Source: Quillaja saponaria (lineage: Eukaryota > Streptophyta > Magnoliopsida > Fabales > Quillajaceae). Taken from it: 64,000 bases of DNA. How positions within the stretch are numbered: position 1 is the first letter of the stretch; the number at the start of each line of letters is the position of its first letter. Made by a program: the position numbers and the translations under genes. Shown piece by piece: positions 46,470 to 59,757 of the stretch. The stretch lies in the NCBI GenBank assembly GCA_029379385.1, contig CM055611.1, positions 12,036,062-12,100,061 of the forward strand, read 5' to 3'. The notes under the pieces were generated by a model. That model saw only the letters and a list, made by a program, of their open reading frames with translations. It ran no database searches and was not told the origin of the DNA.

Positions 46470-47773
46470 TTAGTTTATATGTCAATGTGTTGCGCATGAG
46501 TCATATTTCTATTAGTTTTAGATTATGTATATTTATTTTTTTTCATAATCGCTAAAAAAACCTAAAGTTATGTATACAATAAAAATATAATATAATATAT
46601 ATATATATATTTTTTTAAATTTTGGTAATATAAAATATTTTCAAAAATTAATTAAATTTTTTTTTTTTTGTATGCATATATTTTTAATATTTTACTTATA
46701 GTCATGCATGCTTTAATATTAGAGCTCATATATCTATATTTTTTTCTTTTCTGTTTCATTATAGATATAAGAAAAAAATTGTTAGAGATAAAATTAAGAT
46801 TAAAAAAATAGTCACAATATTTTTTTTTTAAAATCCCAATTGTACACTCAGGAATGATTTAATTATAATAACAAATCAAATAATCATAGCACTGATGTTT
46901 ATCAATATCATGATTGATGTTTTCTTTCCCGTGAATTACCCCAAAAAAAAAAAAAAAAATGCATCCAAAGTAAATTAGATTTAAACTTTATGGTTGATTC
47001 AATTTTATTTTAAAAAAACTTATGAACATAAAATAATAATAATAATTAAAATCCTATAACTATTATAAATCTTGTTAAATTCAATAAGAAGAATAAAAAA
47101 ATAAAAAATCAAAAATAGTTTATATTTCATTGCTATCAATATTTATAATTAGTTTTTTTTTTTTTTTTTTTTCGAAAGATGATCCCATTATTATTTTAAA
47201 TTTAAAAGCCTTATGTTTTTTCTTTAAAACCAACTAATTTAAATAAAATAACTTCTCTCAAATATTGATTTATAAATATTATGTGGCTTTCTTATTTTAA
47301 AAACCTAATAAATAAGAAAAATTAATAGCATACATGTATATTATGTGGTTTTGTTATTTTTTTCAAAATGTTTCAGCATAAATCAAATAGAATGATAATA
47401 TTTTCCAAATTAAAAATACTACTATGAAAAAAAGAAAAGAAAAGAACTTATTTAATAGTAGGGTTGAAAATTAATCAAAATTTTAAATTTTAGGTGAACC
47501 ATTGAAAAGATAATCAAGATATTTCGCAAGTATAATCTATTCCATAAGAATCAACAACAACGTTAACACATATATGATAATAAATGACTTCTATTCAGTA
47601 AAACAAAATGAGATGAGGGAAACAATCATATCAATATTAAAAAAATTACATACATAAAATTAAAGCATTAGAAGTTCAACTAAAAATGGATAAGAATGAA
47701 AATTTAATTTTTTTTAAGGGTGTTTTAGGAAATAAAAAAATTCAGCCATTAACCACTTTGTAGATAGTATAGA
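46470..47773 (-). mobile_element. Non-autonomous Helitron (copy 2), 1,304 bp
   Basis: On the minus strand it begins A|TCTATACTATCTACAAAGTGG at 47773 and ends ACATTGACATATAAACTAA|T at 46470, so the host A-T target, the 5' TC and the 3' CTRR (CTAA) are all present. A short palindrome-prone CATGCGCAACACATTG precedes the 3' end. The 5' 30 bases match copy 1 at 43825. There is no coding content; the interior is AT-rich with poly-T. Confidence 0.6.
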
Positions 47774-47993
47774 TTATTCAAACTAACGAGTAGATTTATA
47801 TAAATCAATTAACTATTTTCTTTTTAAGTTTTTGAACTCATTTTTTAAATTCATATAGGTTTATAGTTTTTATTGTTCATATCATAAAAATTAAAAATAA
47901 AGGCCAACTTATTTATTTGATATTCAAAATTAGTTCTACTTAACATGTGCCAAATATTTTCTTTTTTGTTTTATTAAAAATATTATGTTAAAA

Positions 47994-48029
<36 letters not shown>

Positions 48030-48219
48030 GAAACTCACATATTGTGTTAATATCAACCAAAAATTATAAAATTATAAAAAAAATGTCAATTTTAGTACTC
48101 ATTTGAAAACTAAAAAAATTTTAAATTTTTTTTAATACTTTTAAAATAAAAGTGGGGCATTTTTATATTTTTCAAAACTATAATGTAATACCATTAATTT
48201 TTCATTCATCCTAGGGAGG
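47774..48219. other. AT-rich spacer with TA microsatellite
   Basis: A TA tract at about 47999-48024 is the only distinct feature. It ends at the target site GGAGG of the next LTR. Confidence 0.4.
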
Positions 48220-51200
48220 TCTCATAACCCGATATTGAAAACATGAAATTAGAACAAATTGGTATAACTCTTGATCGTAAAAAATAAATGCAAGCATAAG
48301 AAATAAACAAATATTATAACTATATATATAGCTATATATATATAAACAAAGCAAGAAAATATGCACCATACATTTTAACTTTCTAACTTTGACCCTATAT
48401 TATATTTAATTTCTTTTTTTGTCTTTGTCATGTGCCTTTATTTGCTTCAAACATCCTCTAGCTGGCTGACCTTTCCCTACTTCTATTTCCTTCCATCGCC
48501 TATCCTTTGTTCTAGATTTCTCCACATTTTTCTCCACTTAGCCGAGCACCCTTTGTTGGAGTCCACTGTCTTACATTTTCTTGTCTTCTGCTATTTTCTT
48601 TTTCCCTTGTAAGTCTTCCCTGCTTTTCAGCTACTGAAAATTGATTCACCTGTTTTGCTTTAGGTTTTATTTGCCTCCCTCCACCGACTTCCATTCCATC
48701 TGGTTCCTTTTCTTTGCTTGCCGAAACCATGCTTTGTTTTGGTTCCTTTCACTTTGGCTGTGGAACACACCTTGCAGTCAAATGAGTTCTTGAGTTCAGC
48801 CTCTTGTTTTCTTCCTCTTACCTCCCTTACCTTCAAGTTAGCTTAGTTGAGGTTTGGATCTTGTTGGGTGAGTGTGGCTAGTAGCTTTAGGAATGTGCAT
48901 AGTAGCCAAGTTTAAAGCAAAACAGTAGGCAGTAGGTGGTACTTTCAACTGTGATTTTGGACGCTTAGGGTGAGTTGCCATGAGCTTGAGGAGGCATAAG
49001 GCAAGCCCTGTTTTGCTACTGCCAGCATTAACTTAGGTGGGCTGACTTTGTTCTGTTTTCAGCCCCTTATACTTGAAGCATTGAGAGCAGCAGGTATGTT
49101 GTTTCGTTTTCCTCCCTAGTTGTTCCATTGTAGCTGAGCTTAGGAGGCATTTTTTCTGCAATTCTTGGTGGCAGATTGGTGTGGGTTTAAGCTCTTATAG
49201 TAGACAATAATAGTCTTCCTTTAACAGCCATAATCAAGCTATAGCTGCCACTCCATTAGCTCCAACCAGTGAGCTGCCCGTTTCTGTTTTGAAGGTAGCT
49301 TCCTCTAACTTATAATCTAATTCTTGTGATGTTCTAGGTTGTTTAGTGACCTAGGTTTAAGGATTAAGGATACTTTGAATAAAAAGGATTATGATCAAAG
49401 AGTTAAAGTAGGAATAAAATGGTTAGTAGAAAGGGATGTTGGATGTATGTATATATAAAGCTTTTGGGTTATTGTATTAGATTCTAAGTTAACGTTGGGA
49501 ATTGAGTAAATCACCATTAATTGCTTTTTGTTTTAGGATTATGTTAGAAGTGGAATTGGCTGTGAACAAAAGTTTATGAATAAAAGCTTAAATGTGAAAC
49601 ATGGAAGGCTTAGAATAAATTATTGTTGATTTGTCTTGGTTCAAGCCTTTAAATTAACTAAAGTAATTGTAAAGCTAACATTGGAATCATTAGCATTGTT
49701 GAATTAATGTAGTATGTTTATTAAATTAGACTATGAATATGATTGAAACTTGAGGATTTATGTTGAAGTATTAGGAAAGGCACATATATACATACATGTG
49801 GGATGAGAGTGAAAATGCATTTAAGGTGTTTGATAAAATGCTTGAAAGGATCCAGTTATAGTATAATGAATGAAACTTGGTTATTTCAATTCTTGGGAGG
49901 TTAAGTATTATTTGAGTTTGAATAAAAGTTTATGAACAAGAGCAAAAAGTGGTTGGTTGATATGGGGAGTGAGCATTTAATGACACTGGGTAGTAAGTAT
50001 GGGCAAATGATGTTTAATGGTGAGGTGAAATGTTAAAAGTGAGAGTTGAATGGTTTTTGAAAAGATGCAGGGCAGATTTCATAGGTAAGAGAAATCTTGT
50101 GTTTTGGGTGCTTTTGGGGCAGAATTAAATTACAGGTTCTAAATAGGAAATGTAACTTAGGGTGTTAAGATAATATCTACAAAATTTAGTAGCCTAGTTC
50201 AAAAGTATATTTGTTGGTAGAGTTGTTAGACTATAGCTAGGCACATCTAGGACTTTTAGTAAGTTTCAATCAGTCTAGGAGATTTTGTTGGGGGTTGTGG
50301 TTAGAATTAGATTGGGACCTCTTAATGAAAGTTGTTCCTAACATCTTGAAACACTAGACTGGAGAGTTTCGTAATTTAATTCCTAAGTATAAGAATTCTA
50401 TAAACATAGAAATCAAAGGTTAGCAACCAGGAATTTTACTAGTGTTCTGTTTTTGTTTATATGAAGAATCGAGTGAGTTCAAGGATGATTTTAGGAAAAA
50501 TTTCTAAATAAGAAAGCTAACTAACTTTCTAACAGTTAATGTTTCAACTTGGTTTTATTAAATTTGATTAAGAATATAAGTGAAAATAAACATTTATCCA
50601 AGGAGGTCGAGAAATATCCAAAAGGAGTAAACTTTAAATAATGAATTGTACTAATATACACATCCAAATAATAGATATGATATTAATTTAGAAAGATATA
50701 CTTGCCTATTAATAAATTCAACAAACTGAATTGGATTTCCTTTTTCCTAGAGAAAGTTATGTTCAAATAATTAAGATAAGTTTAGAGCTGTCAAAATGTT
50801 ACTTTTTACAGAATTTGATCCAACTTCAAAGAATAAACTGTATTGATACATAAATCTAAAATTTTCAAATGATATACCATTATAAAGTTACATGTGTCTA
50901 GTATTTTATAAATTTTACGAAACTGGATTTGGAATTTTCTAAAGATATGATTATTAGAGTGAATACTGGTCCAAACTCCAAGTTTAGATAGTTTTAATAT
51001 TTCTAACTCACTAGTGTTTTATATCTTTTCTAATAGTTTCTTTCTACCCTATGCATTTTTAAGACATTTAAAATGTCTCTTCATTATCAACCTTATCACA
51101 TAAAGTATAATTCATACTAATTGACATGTAATAGCTTAATGAAAAATTTTCATAAAGAAACCTATATAAGTTGATATATAAGATTAATAATTAAAAGATT

Positions 51201-51857
51201 ATAACAATAACGTTTATGAACTAAGTGTTATTTGGGAATATGAATTTCAGTTTCAAATCTTAATGTAGACCTTATGAGACGCGTGAACATAAGTGTAAAT
51301 GACGAATGAAATCAATTAAAAGTGAGTGGTTAACTATTACCTATGGGAGCTAGATTATTGTGTGTATTTATATGTGTATTTGAATAGATGTGATATATGG
51401 AAAATAAGCAAGTGCAATATTTTAGAATTTGAATTATGTTTGTTTGATATTAGAGGCAAGGTAATTTTTTGGAATCTCAATCTTGAAATCAAAAGATGAA
51501 AGTTTGCAATCACATTAGAGCTGTGGGGTAATAATCTAGTTAATTATTATTATGAGGAGAATTAGAGCGGAGCTCTTGTTGTCTTTGTAGCTGTAGTTGT
51601 TATTGTATAACAATTAGAATGTGTTTTTAAATTTTATAGGCATGTTCCACTTTATGGAGAACTTCTGCCAAAATTTTTAATAAATTATTATAAGTTTCAA
51701 TAAAACAAATTTTTTTTAGTTAGCTCATGTTTTATAAAATTTACTTTTACTCTTCAGTTTAGATAAGTGTCGTACTTGTTTCTTGTTTGAAGTCAAGGTT
51801 ACGGAGGTTTGGTTATCCACTCCTCTGACTAGTCATACCTCCGAGAGGGGTGTGACA
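48220..51857 (+). mobile_element. Solo LTR, 3,638 bp
   Basis: Starts TCTCATAACCCGATATTG at 48220 (terminal TG mutated to TC) and ends GAGAGGGGTGTGACA at 51857. Flanking 5-mers GGAGG (48215-48219) and GGAGA (51858-51862) agree at 4 of 5 positions. It aligns with the nested solo LTR at 8870-12165 across long stretches, for example GATATACCATTATAAAG.TACATGT (10653 and 50872), GGTCCAAAC.CCAAGTTT and ACATTTAAAATGTCTCTTCATT. No internal domain remains. The open frames at 48430 and 48512 have no domain and are taken as chance. Confidence 0.85.
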
Positions 51858-51862
51858 GGAGA

Positions 51863-53040
51863 GGGTATTGATTTCCTTAAAATTTGGACTTGTGTAATTT
51901 ACTCCAACATGTATAAAATGTTTTATGTAATGTAATGGTGTTATTTTTTCACCATACAAGGGAGCGGGTGTTGAATTCTCTAAATTTTTTACCGTAGTGT
52001 CATTTCTCTAAACCTTAAGAAAGCGAAGTGTAATTTTCTCTTTCAAAAAATCTTAATTTCAAAGGAATTTCATGCATAGTGTTATAATTGACAACAATTT
52101 GACACTGGGTTTTAGTACTAAAAGAACACTCACTTTTACATAGTTGTCAATTAGAGTTTTTTAGTTGCAATAATATAAATGATTTTTAGACCTAAGGCAT
52201 CTTAAAAACCATGTACATATATTATCATGTTTTGTTACTATCTAAATATAATTCACCATGAGTTATAAAATAGTAGATATTAGGTATGACTATCTATATA
52301 TATAAATACACAATAAGGGATATATCACCCTCAGTAAAGAGAGAAAATATATTTTATTATCTTGTTAAGACATAGCTCAAAAGTCCTAGTTAACAGTGGT
52401 GTGAAATTAGTTTAAGAAATTTAGGTTTCACCACATGAGTTATCACTTACGGATAGATAGATAAGATTCGATAATTTAGGGTTGGCAGCGATCCATATTC
52501 TAAATTTAATCAGAAATTTTGGAGAATAGACAAATTGAATTGCACAGTAACTAATAACTGAAAGATTTAAATTATCTTGATAGTTATCACATGCTGCTAG
52601 GCATCACTAAAATTTGATCAGTTGACAATTTCAATAACCAAAATTGTTGGTTGTACATTTGGGTGAAATTTTTGTTAAATCAAAATGGTTGGGTCGGTTG
52701 ATAGAATGCCCAAAACTGACCTAACCCGATTGCTTGCTCATCCCTACCCAATGGATTTATGGGAAAATTGCCACAATCATTTTCCAATCAATGCACTGTT
52801 AAAGGTTCTCAAGTTCCTATATATTCTACCCCTCAAACGGATAAGTTTGGCCCCTTAACTAAATGAATCTTATGCTTACCATATTTTCGGTGCCAAAAGA
52901 AAAATAGGATTCTTTTTCTTTTGTGATCACCGTCTTTTCTATATATTTCCACACCAATGAAGTAACACTGAAATTTTACATCTTTGTATTTTTTTTTTCC
53001 GCTGAACAATTTTTTACCCAAACTTATGCTTGGTGTGTGT
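51863..53040. other. Intergenic DNA, no gene seen
   Basis: The base composition is slightly less AT-rich than its surroundings, without a convincing frame or repeat. Confidence 0.35.
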
Positions 53041-53090
53041 GCTTGCTGCATGTTTGCTGCATGTTTGCTGCATGTTTGCTGCATGCTTGG
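53041..53090 (+). repeat. 12-bp minisatellite, about four units
   Basis: TGCTGCATGTTT repeats in tandem from about 53044 to 53087, flanked by related CTTGGTGTG and CTTGTTG text that extends the pattern imperfectly to 53130. Open frames on both strands here are products of the repeat. Confidence 0.85.
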
Positions 53091-54909
53091 TGTGCTTTTG
53101 TTGTGTGCTTGTTGTATTTTGCTATGCGTTTGTTATTGTGAGCTATGTTGTGGCATTTAGAATTAGTAAGCAATGCGTAAACTTGAGTTAAATAAATGCA
53201 TATGCATAAAAATTGAATATGCAGTGCCTTAACATAGTTGTCCCAAGGGTTGGTATGCTAAAATATTTATGCATGAGTATTGTATGATGTAAGAATTAAA
53301 CCCTGAACTATAAATTGTCTCGCAGACAGAATTGAAACTGTATATATGCATGCTAGTGTTGAAAGTAGAATGAAATTAGACCCTAGAGATGAAATTGACC
53401 AAACTAATCAACCAAGCAGCTGCCACACAAGCAGCTAGGTGTCAATCCAGCAAGCTTAGTGTATAAGCAGCAGCCACTTAAGCTGCTAGATGGCGAAATT
53501 AAGGCTTAAGCAATATGCAATTACAGTAAAACATGGCCTTAAGGGCAGAAAATGTGCATACGATCCCATTTCTCTCTTCATTTCTAGTGTGAGAAGCTCT
53601 CAAATGTTAGATAGAGAAGTTCTGCAGATTCTAAAAAGAGCTTGACTTACTTAGGCTTGTTATTAAATACTGTGATGCTAGCTGATTGCTAAGCTAAATT
53701 CTGGGTCAAAGTTGGCAATTGTACGAATATTGTGATGTCTTGCTATGCTGCTGGTAGTTTTGGACTCAGCAGAAAGCTGTAAAAACAGAGAGCTTGATAG
53801 AAATCCTAAAGAGGCAAAAGTAGTGCTTGGATTGACTGGTGAAAAGTGTATGATGTTTCATTGCTTTTAGCATATTTCTGCATGTAAAATCTATCTTTTA
53901 CAACAGAATTGATGTTTAAGCATGAACTGCATATGTTACCATCTGCTGGTTAAGGGTAGAAATTACCCTACACGCTGCTTGATTTGCTACTGCCTTTGTG
54001 GTTGTATGCTTGTCTAGTTACAGCACATATGCCTACAAAGATGAGTTCTGTAGATGAGTGCTGCACAACATGTCTACTGGAGCAAAGTTCCTGTAGATTT
54101 GGGCTTTTCCAGAATATGCCAATTACACACTGTGATTAAGTATGAAGGAAAACTTAAGGGTAACTTGCTGCAATGAAAGGTTACATGCAATGTTTCTTTT
54201 CACTAAAATGCAAAACTGAGACACTTGACTGCTTTTATAAACTGTTTTAAGCACGGAATTCATATGATGAGAATTCTGTCTCATTCTTTTATTTCAATTG
54301 TGTTCTCAGACTGAAAGGTGCATAAACAGTCGTTGGGGAGTGAGCTAGAGTTGGGTTTTTGGTTTAAGATGACAGTATGCACTTCTATTGGACTAGTAAT
54401 AATTACTACCTTGTTGTACCTTAAGCTAGATGGATAAAACTTTGTATATATGCTGGATTTTAAGAAGTAATAGTATAAGCAATTTATGCAGAAAATTTAA
54501 TACTTTATGCAGTAGCCTGGTTGTAAGCAACTAGTTGGAAGTAATGAAAGCAGTTCAGTCTTTTGGCCAAGACTTGTAAATAATTTACTTGATGAAAAAT
54601 TGAGAGCCTCTGTGGTTAAAAATTATAGAAATCAGACAGACTTGGCAACTCGTTGTACTGTTGTAAGTTTTAGAGAAATCAGATACTCACCTCATTGTAA
54701 CTAAACCAAGTAACTAGAAGAGCATTGAGGGGATATTACTTCCTTTTCCTGCAAGAAGAAACCCTGAACCATTGAAAAAAATGCCTCAAATTAGAGCCTT
54801 ACTCTAAACCTGTCTTAGTCTTGTATGACTAGTTGGGGTAGGATATTTCAACTTGATAATCTCATTTTAGTTATAAACAAAAGGAAGGTCATAAGCATAA
54901 GGTGTTACA
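53091..54909. other. Unidentified, possibly LTR-derived segment
   Basis: About 1.8 kb that is less AT-rich than its flanks and has no open frame over 60 codons, with AAGCAGC and GCTGC motifs at 53410-53490. It ends at GGTGTTACA (54901-54909), which resembles a plant LTR 3' terminus, but I found no matching TG start or target duplication. It may be an old LTR or non-coding transcript DNA. Confidence 0.25.
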
Positions 54910-55774
54910 CGATACACTATTTGATAATAATGGTGAGAGTATTAGTAATAATAGTAATAGCATTGTATTCGTTTTGTAGGGATGGCACATAAGTAACATA
55001 TGATAAATAATTCAATTCGAAATACTCTTGTTAAAATCATTATGTTTGATAACATTATTTGAATAATGTTAATTTCTTTCAATAATTGTTCTCATTTTTA
55101 CTTAATCTTAGATAAAACCTGCAGGAAAAATATATATAGTTTTCTTTCATAGGTTGTCCTGGAATTACTTATGTGGGTCACTTCATTAAGTAAAACAATT
55201 TGACATAATCAGTAGTTGATCTGGTAAATTGCATATTTGTTTTAGGTTTCCTAAGTTCTCACAAAAATCTCAACAGTTAACCATAAATCGACTATAACCC
55301 AAATGAATTAGTTGAAACCTGCTACCTAGAATATTAAAAATAAAGAAAATTTAAAAATATAATTTTTGTTTTGAGTCGTGTTTGCAAAGTTGTCAAAGTC
55401 TCCTACCTTGTGGTGGGCGATGAGCTGCAATATTAGGAGTCGACGCCGTATGTTAACAATGGAGATAATGGTGCAGAGCGGTTGACAGGGTGATGGTTAA
55501 GTAGGATTGCTGGTGTTATGCAGGGACAAAATGACAAATCAGTAGTGCTTGCATCATAGGTGGTTGCAATGGTGGTTTTGGCAATAGTGATAATAAGAAT
55601 AACAACCGAAATTCTTACTAGTTAAGGCATGATGATTATGACGGTGCGCGCAGTATGTTTGTAAATATTCTACTCCGATCGAGAAGGAGAGTGAAATAAT
55701 TATTAAGCTTCTAATCATTTACATATTTTGACAAATTGAAATAAGATTTTATCATTCTAACATATTATTTCTTA
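54910..55774. other. Intergenic DNA
   Basis: A low-complexity GTGATGGTTA/GGTGGT-type segment at about 55440-55640 stands out from AT-rich flanks, but no frame is recognisable. The last nine bases (TATTTCTTA, 55766-55774) are the target duplication of the next element. Confidence 0.4.
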
Positions 55775-57007
55775 GATTAAATTATATTTTTGATATCTGT
55801 AATATGACTTAAATTCACTTCGGTCTCTAACATTTAATTTATTATAATTGGATCTCTTTAAATAAACAAATTACTTTAATTGAGTTCCTTGTCATCACTT
55901 TCCATCTAAATTAACTTTGACAAAGGTGTTAATTTAGACGGAAGGTGACGTGTAATTTAGACGAGGTGACGGGAGACAAATTGAAATAAATGAAAAATAA
56001 TATAGTAAATGACATGATGTCAATTGACTAATAAAAAGAAAAAAAGCTAAATCTGTTTCTTTTTCACCTTCAGATTCTTCCAATCTTCCAAACAATCAAA
56101 AACACCCTCACTGCAGATGCGATTAAGCAACTCAGCCTCGAATCCAGGAATTGGTGCGTTAACGACTTCAAAGCCAGCAAGGAGAAATATCATCAGACAC
56201 CTAAATTATAAAAATGTTCACTGAAGTGCTTTTATACAAGAAATTTTACACACCTATATCAAACTAGTGAGACTGATTTACAGATGTGAAATGTTTGCGG
56301 TGGAGATGTGTGAAATAAAAAAGGTAGCAGGGAAAATCTGTTATCCAATAACTCAACTAGAACAGAAACAAATTCTTAATTTTTCAATATTTAACAGTAA
56401 TGATGAAATCAATAATAGGGAGAAGGAGTCCAAGTGAAGGTGAACGTGAAGAGATCACGTCCAAAGAAGTCCAAAACCCACTTCCCCTTTCCAACTTCAC
56501 CAAATGTTCCTTTGAATTCCCTGACTTTCTCACACCAACCAATTTTTCTTTATATTTTTTGAGTTTTGTTTTAGATCTCTTTAGTGTTGGTGGCGAGAAG
56601 ACTGTAACTTTTGGTTTGGAATTTTAATTTTTTATTTTGTTTTCAATTTTTAAGTTATTGTTATTTTCTAAGTAAATATTTTATTTTACAAAAAAGAAAA
56701 AAAAATAGTATATTTTATCTTTTTAAAAAATAAATTGTGATATTTTTTTTTTAAGTTATGTGACAACATATTATTGGTTTGTTATGCTATGTAATCATGA
56801 CACATAAGATGTCATCAACCACATTACTTTTCATTCCTCTATAGTTTGTTCACGTCACTTTCTGTCAATGTTAATTTGGACAGAAAGTAATGATAAAGAC
56901 CCAATTGAACCAATTTTTTTACTAAAGATCTAATTATAACAAATTGATAGATAGGACTAAAATGAATTTCAAGGACATACTATAGGAACCAAAAGTATAA
57001 TTTAATC
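55775..57007. mobile_element. Mutator-like foldback element (1,233 bp), possible Pack-MULE
   Basis: Long imperfect inverted repeats of about 150 bp: the left arm starts GATTAAATTATATTTTTG and continues GGTCTCTAAC.., TTATAATTGGATCT, ATCACTTTCCATCTAAATTAA; the right arm carries the reverse complements and ends ..AAAGTATAATTTAATC at 57007. Flanking 9-mers TATTTCTTA (55766-55774) and TATTTTTTT (57008-57016) match at 7 of 9 positions, the target length of Mutator-type transposons. There is no transposase. The core (about 56060-56630) is richer in G+C than the arms and has open frames on both strands. On the minus strand a 48-codon frame contains GFEVVNAPIPGFEAELLNR; it may be captured host sequence. 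Confidence 0.7.
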
Positions 57008-57016
57008 TATTTTTTT

Positions 57017-57900
57017 AACATGTTGACATGGTTATAATACTAGCAACAACTTTGGTGTCCTTCCTGAACATGTAGAAGTTTTGTCCTTCCTGAACATGAT
57101 CAACTTAATTTATTAACGATGTATTTGTGTGTTGAATGTGAAGTGGTAAAATAATTTCTGAATAGTTACCATCTGAGATGTTTAACAAAAACCTTCAAGA
57201 AAGAAGCCCAAGTCATATGCTCTCTCCTTCCCTTAGATCCCAACAAAATACTCCCCATTCTATATCCATTTCCACATACTTGTTTTCTGAGGACCTTGAG
57301 ATGTCATTCTTCTAAAATTTAAGATGTGATTTTTGAACTTTGCCTTCTGATTTATTTATTTTATTATACAACAAAAACATAACACTATGGAAGATGAACA
57401 ACAATATGTTACCGAAAAGGGGAATACGATAGGATTAAAAAACAGTTAACAATTACATATACAATAATTTTGAGATTCTAACTCCATTATATGATAAAAT
57501 ACTTGAAATTCGAGTCACTATGCATCATATTGGATTTTTTATTTTTATTAGTAAAAGGGAAATGACTATATTTCATAAACTAGAACATACCATTAAATAA
57601 TAATTAAAATTTCAATGTAGAAACTTCTAAACAATATTTGATATAATAATTCTTCTAAAACAATTCATATAATAATCAGAATAGACAATACAATAATACC
57701 AACAACTCAATTAATGCGCAATTAATTAATATTGTCTTCAATGTCCTTATATATGACCCCAAAAATAGTTTTAAAAAAAATGACACATGAAAGTCTCAAT
57801 GCTCACATGAGTTGAATATAAAATACAATAATTTTATTCTTCTCTCTTTTTCCCAACTTATATTAATTATAAAAAAAATTTGTGAACCCAAAATAATTGA
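57017..57900. other. AT-rich intergenic DNA
   Basis: CCTTCCTGAACATG is duplicated in near tandem at about 57059-57100. Nothing else is recognised. Confidence 0.4.
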
Positions 57901-57929
57901 TGTCACCATCACTACTATCTAGCGTGGCA

Positions 57930-58440
57930 CAAATTTTCACCGTCGATTAAACATTGAACGAGGAATAAAGATTCCTCCTAATTAGGAACAGCCACGTAGC
58001 AGGTGTGGCAATTTTTCATTCTCCGTTGGTGCATTTGAAAAAGACACACGTGTAATTGGTCACTTCATAAAAGCCAGACGTTAAGGGAGTGGCTGACCGT
58101 GACGCATGGGCAATAGCTGTGGGCCCGGTAGACATGGACATTAATAATTGGTCCACAAGATCATTCGTCAGGTGGGACCCACATATCAATGATTTTTGTC
58201 GGGTTTTGAGAGAATACGGGTCCCAGTCTTTGTCAGCTCCAAGTTTGCTTCTCCCTTTTCTCCCTTTTTTTTTTTTTTTTTTTTTTCAATTTTTTTATTG
58301 GGTTCTCTCATTGAGTCTGGGCCTATGCTGAGTTGGTAACAGCTATAACTGAGAAATCACCAATGAAGTTTGGTTTGATGTGAGTTGAGTGGACCTAATT
58401 GGTCCCTGGTTTTGCTAATAATTTCCATGTGGTCCACTTA
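57930..58440. promoter_or_regulatory. Promoter-like island with G-box and TCP-type motifs
   Basis: A GC-richer block in AT-rich surroundings. It holds a palindromic G-box ACACGTGT (58046-58053), CCACGTAG (57992-57999), GTGGGCCC (58119-58126, which fits the class II TCP site GTGGNCCC and contains the TGGGCC core), the palindrome GTGGGACCCAC (58172-58182), GGTCCAC near 58150, and GTGGTCCAC at about 58429-58437. The open frame at 58089-58331 begins at a GTG codon, has no domain and runs into poly-T, so I do not call a gene. The island may be the promoter of an unrecognised transcript, a conserved non-coding element, or a relic promoter. Confidence 0.4.
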
Positions 58441-59757
58441 TGTGGTATTTCAATGAAGAGTTTTTTTTTCGTTTTCGCTGTCGCAATATTGGATGATAAT
58501 TTTAATTCTAATTAATTTACTGTGTCAATAGCAAAATTAAATATTTATTTTTGAAAAAGTCAATTAAAATTTTATATAAAAATATATAATTATTGTAATT
58601 AATAAATAAATTTATTATAAATTCAATAATTCGTAAGACATAATAAAAATTTATTATCTACAAAAATTGAAAAATAAAAATAAATATCCTTCAAATATAT
58701 CTTGAGTTACTAAATAAAATTTAAAATTATAAGTGACACTCTTTCAAATTAACAAATTGATATTGATATTTTTTTTTTCATAGTTATTTAGTTTAAACTA
58801 ATAACAAAATCTAAACAAGTAGAACATATTTAAAAATTAAAAAATACAATATATTTACTAGTTACTAGTTCAATTCTCAAATTTTGATGATTAAGCAAAA
58901 AAATTAAATTTCTTCTCTATCACTATTGGACACACTTAGTAATTGTCCTCAAAGTAAATTTTGAAATAAAAAGAAATTCATATTATATTAAATTTTTGTT
59001 TATTTTGAGTTTAATAATATAATTTATAAAATAAAATTTTACATATTTTTTAGGCAGAAATTTCTTCTCTCATTTAAACCTGAACATTGACCTCTCTCTA
59101 ATGTGGAGAGAGCTTCACTCAAAAAAATTTCGGTGGCTAATGACACAAATTACAGGGTGAATACAACATAAACCCTAACTTAATTTTTGTTATAAGAATG
59201 CTATTATCTATTGAGCTTTAAGTTTTAATCCATTAATCTTATAATATAAAAAGTGAAAATGTTATTTAGCATTTTATTTTTGGAAGAAGCCAGGATATTA
59301 AATAAGAGAAAATAAAAAATAAAAATAAATTTTGAATTATAATATTAATATTTTTGAAAAAATTTGAGAAATCTATAGCCCCATCTTGGTACCCTTAAAG
59401 GTGCCTCACTTATTTCGTATGGTTAAACACAAGTTATAATTACAAATAAGTCATTTTGGTCAGAGTGAAAATTTTAAAAATGTTTTACTCTCTGTTACAA
59501 TTCTGAGTAAGATGTAAATTTATAAAATTAATAAATATTAAAAAAACATATTCTTTATTATTAAATTAATCCCTTAAGTTATGAAAAAAATGTTCTTCAG
59601 AGTCGGTAATATCTGTTACTGTAAACTTATTTCTAACGTAGTTCTTTTTGTTAATATAGTAGGGGTTAAGGGAAAAGAATTAGATGTATATAATAGAAGT
59701 TCTTGAGAGTTGATAATATCACTTTCCAATAAGGAATGAATGAAAGATGCTATGCAT
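58441..59757. other. AT-rich intergenic DNA
   Basis: No gene or named repeat is seen before the tandem duplication starts at 59758. Confidence 0.4.

Noticed and set aside
52833..53141. Frames on both strands with repeated Cys, His and Gln
   Set aside because: They are created by the 12-bp TGCTGCATGTTT minisatellite.
58089..58331. 80-codon frame starting MADRDAWAIAVG
   Set aside because: It begins at a GTG codon, the later part is poly-Phe from a T tract, and the region looks regulatory; no domain is recognised.
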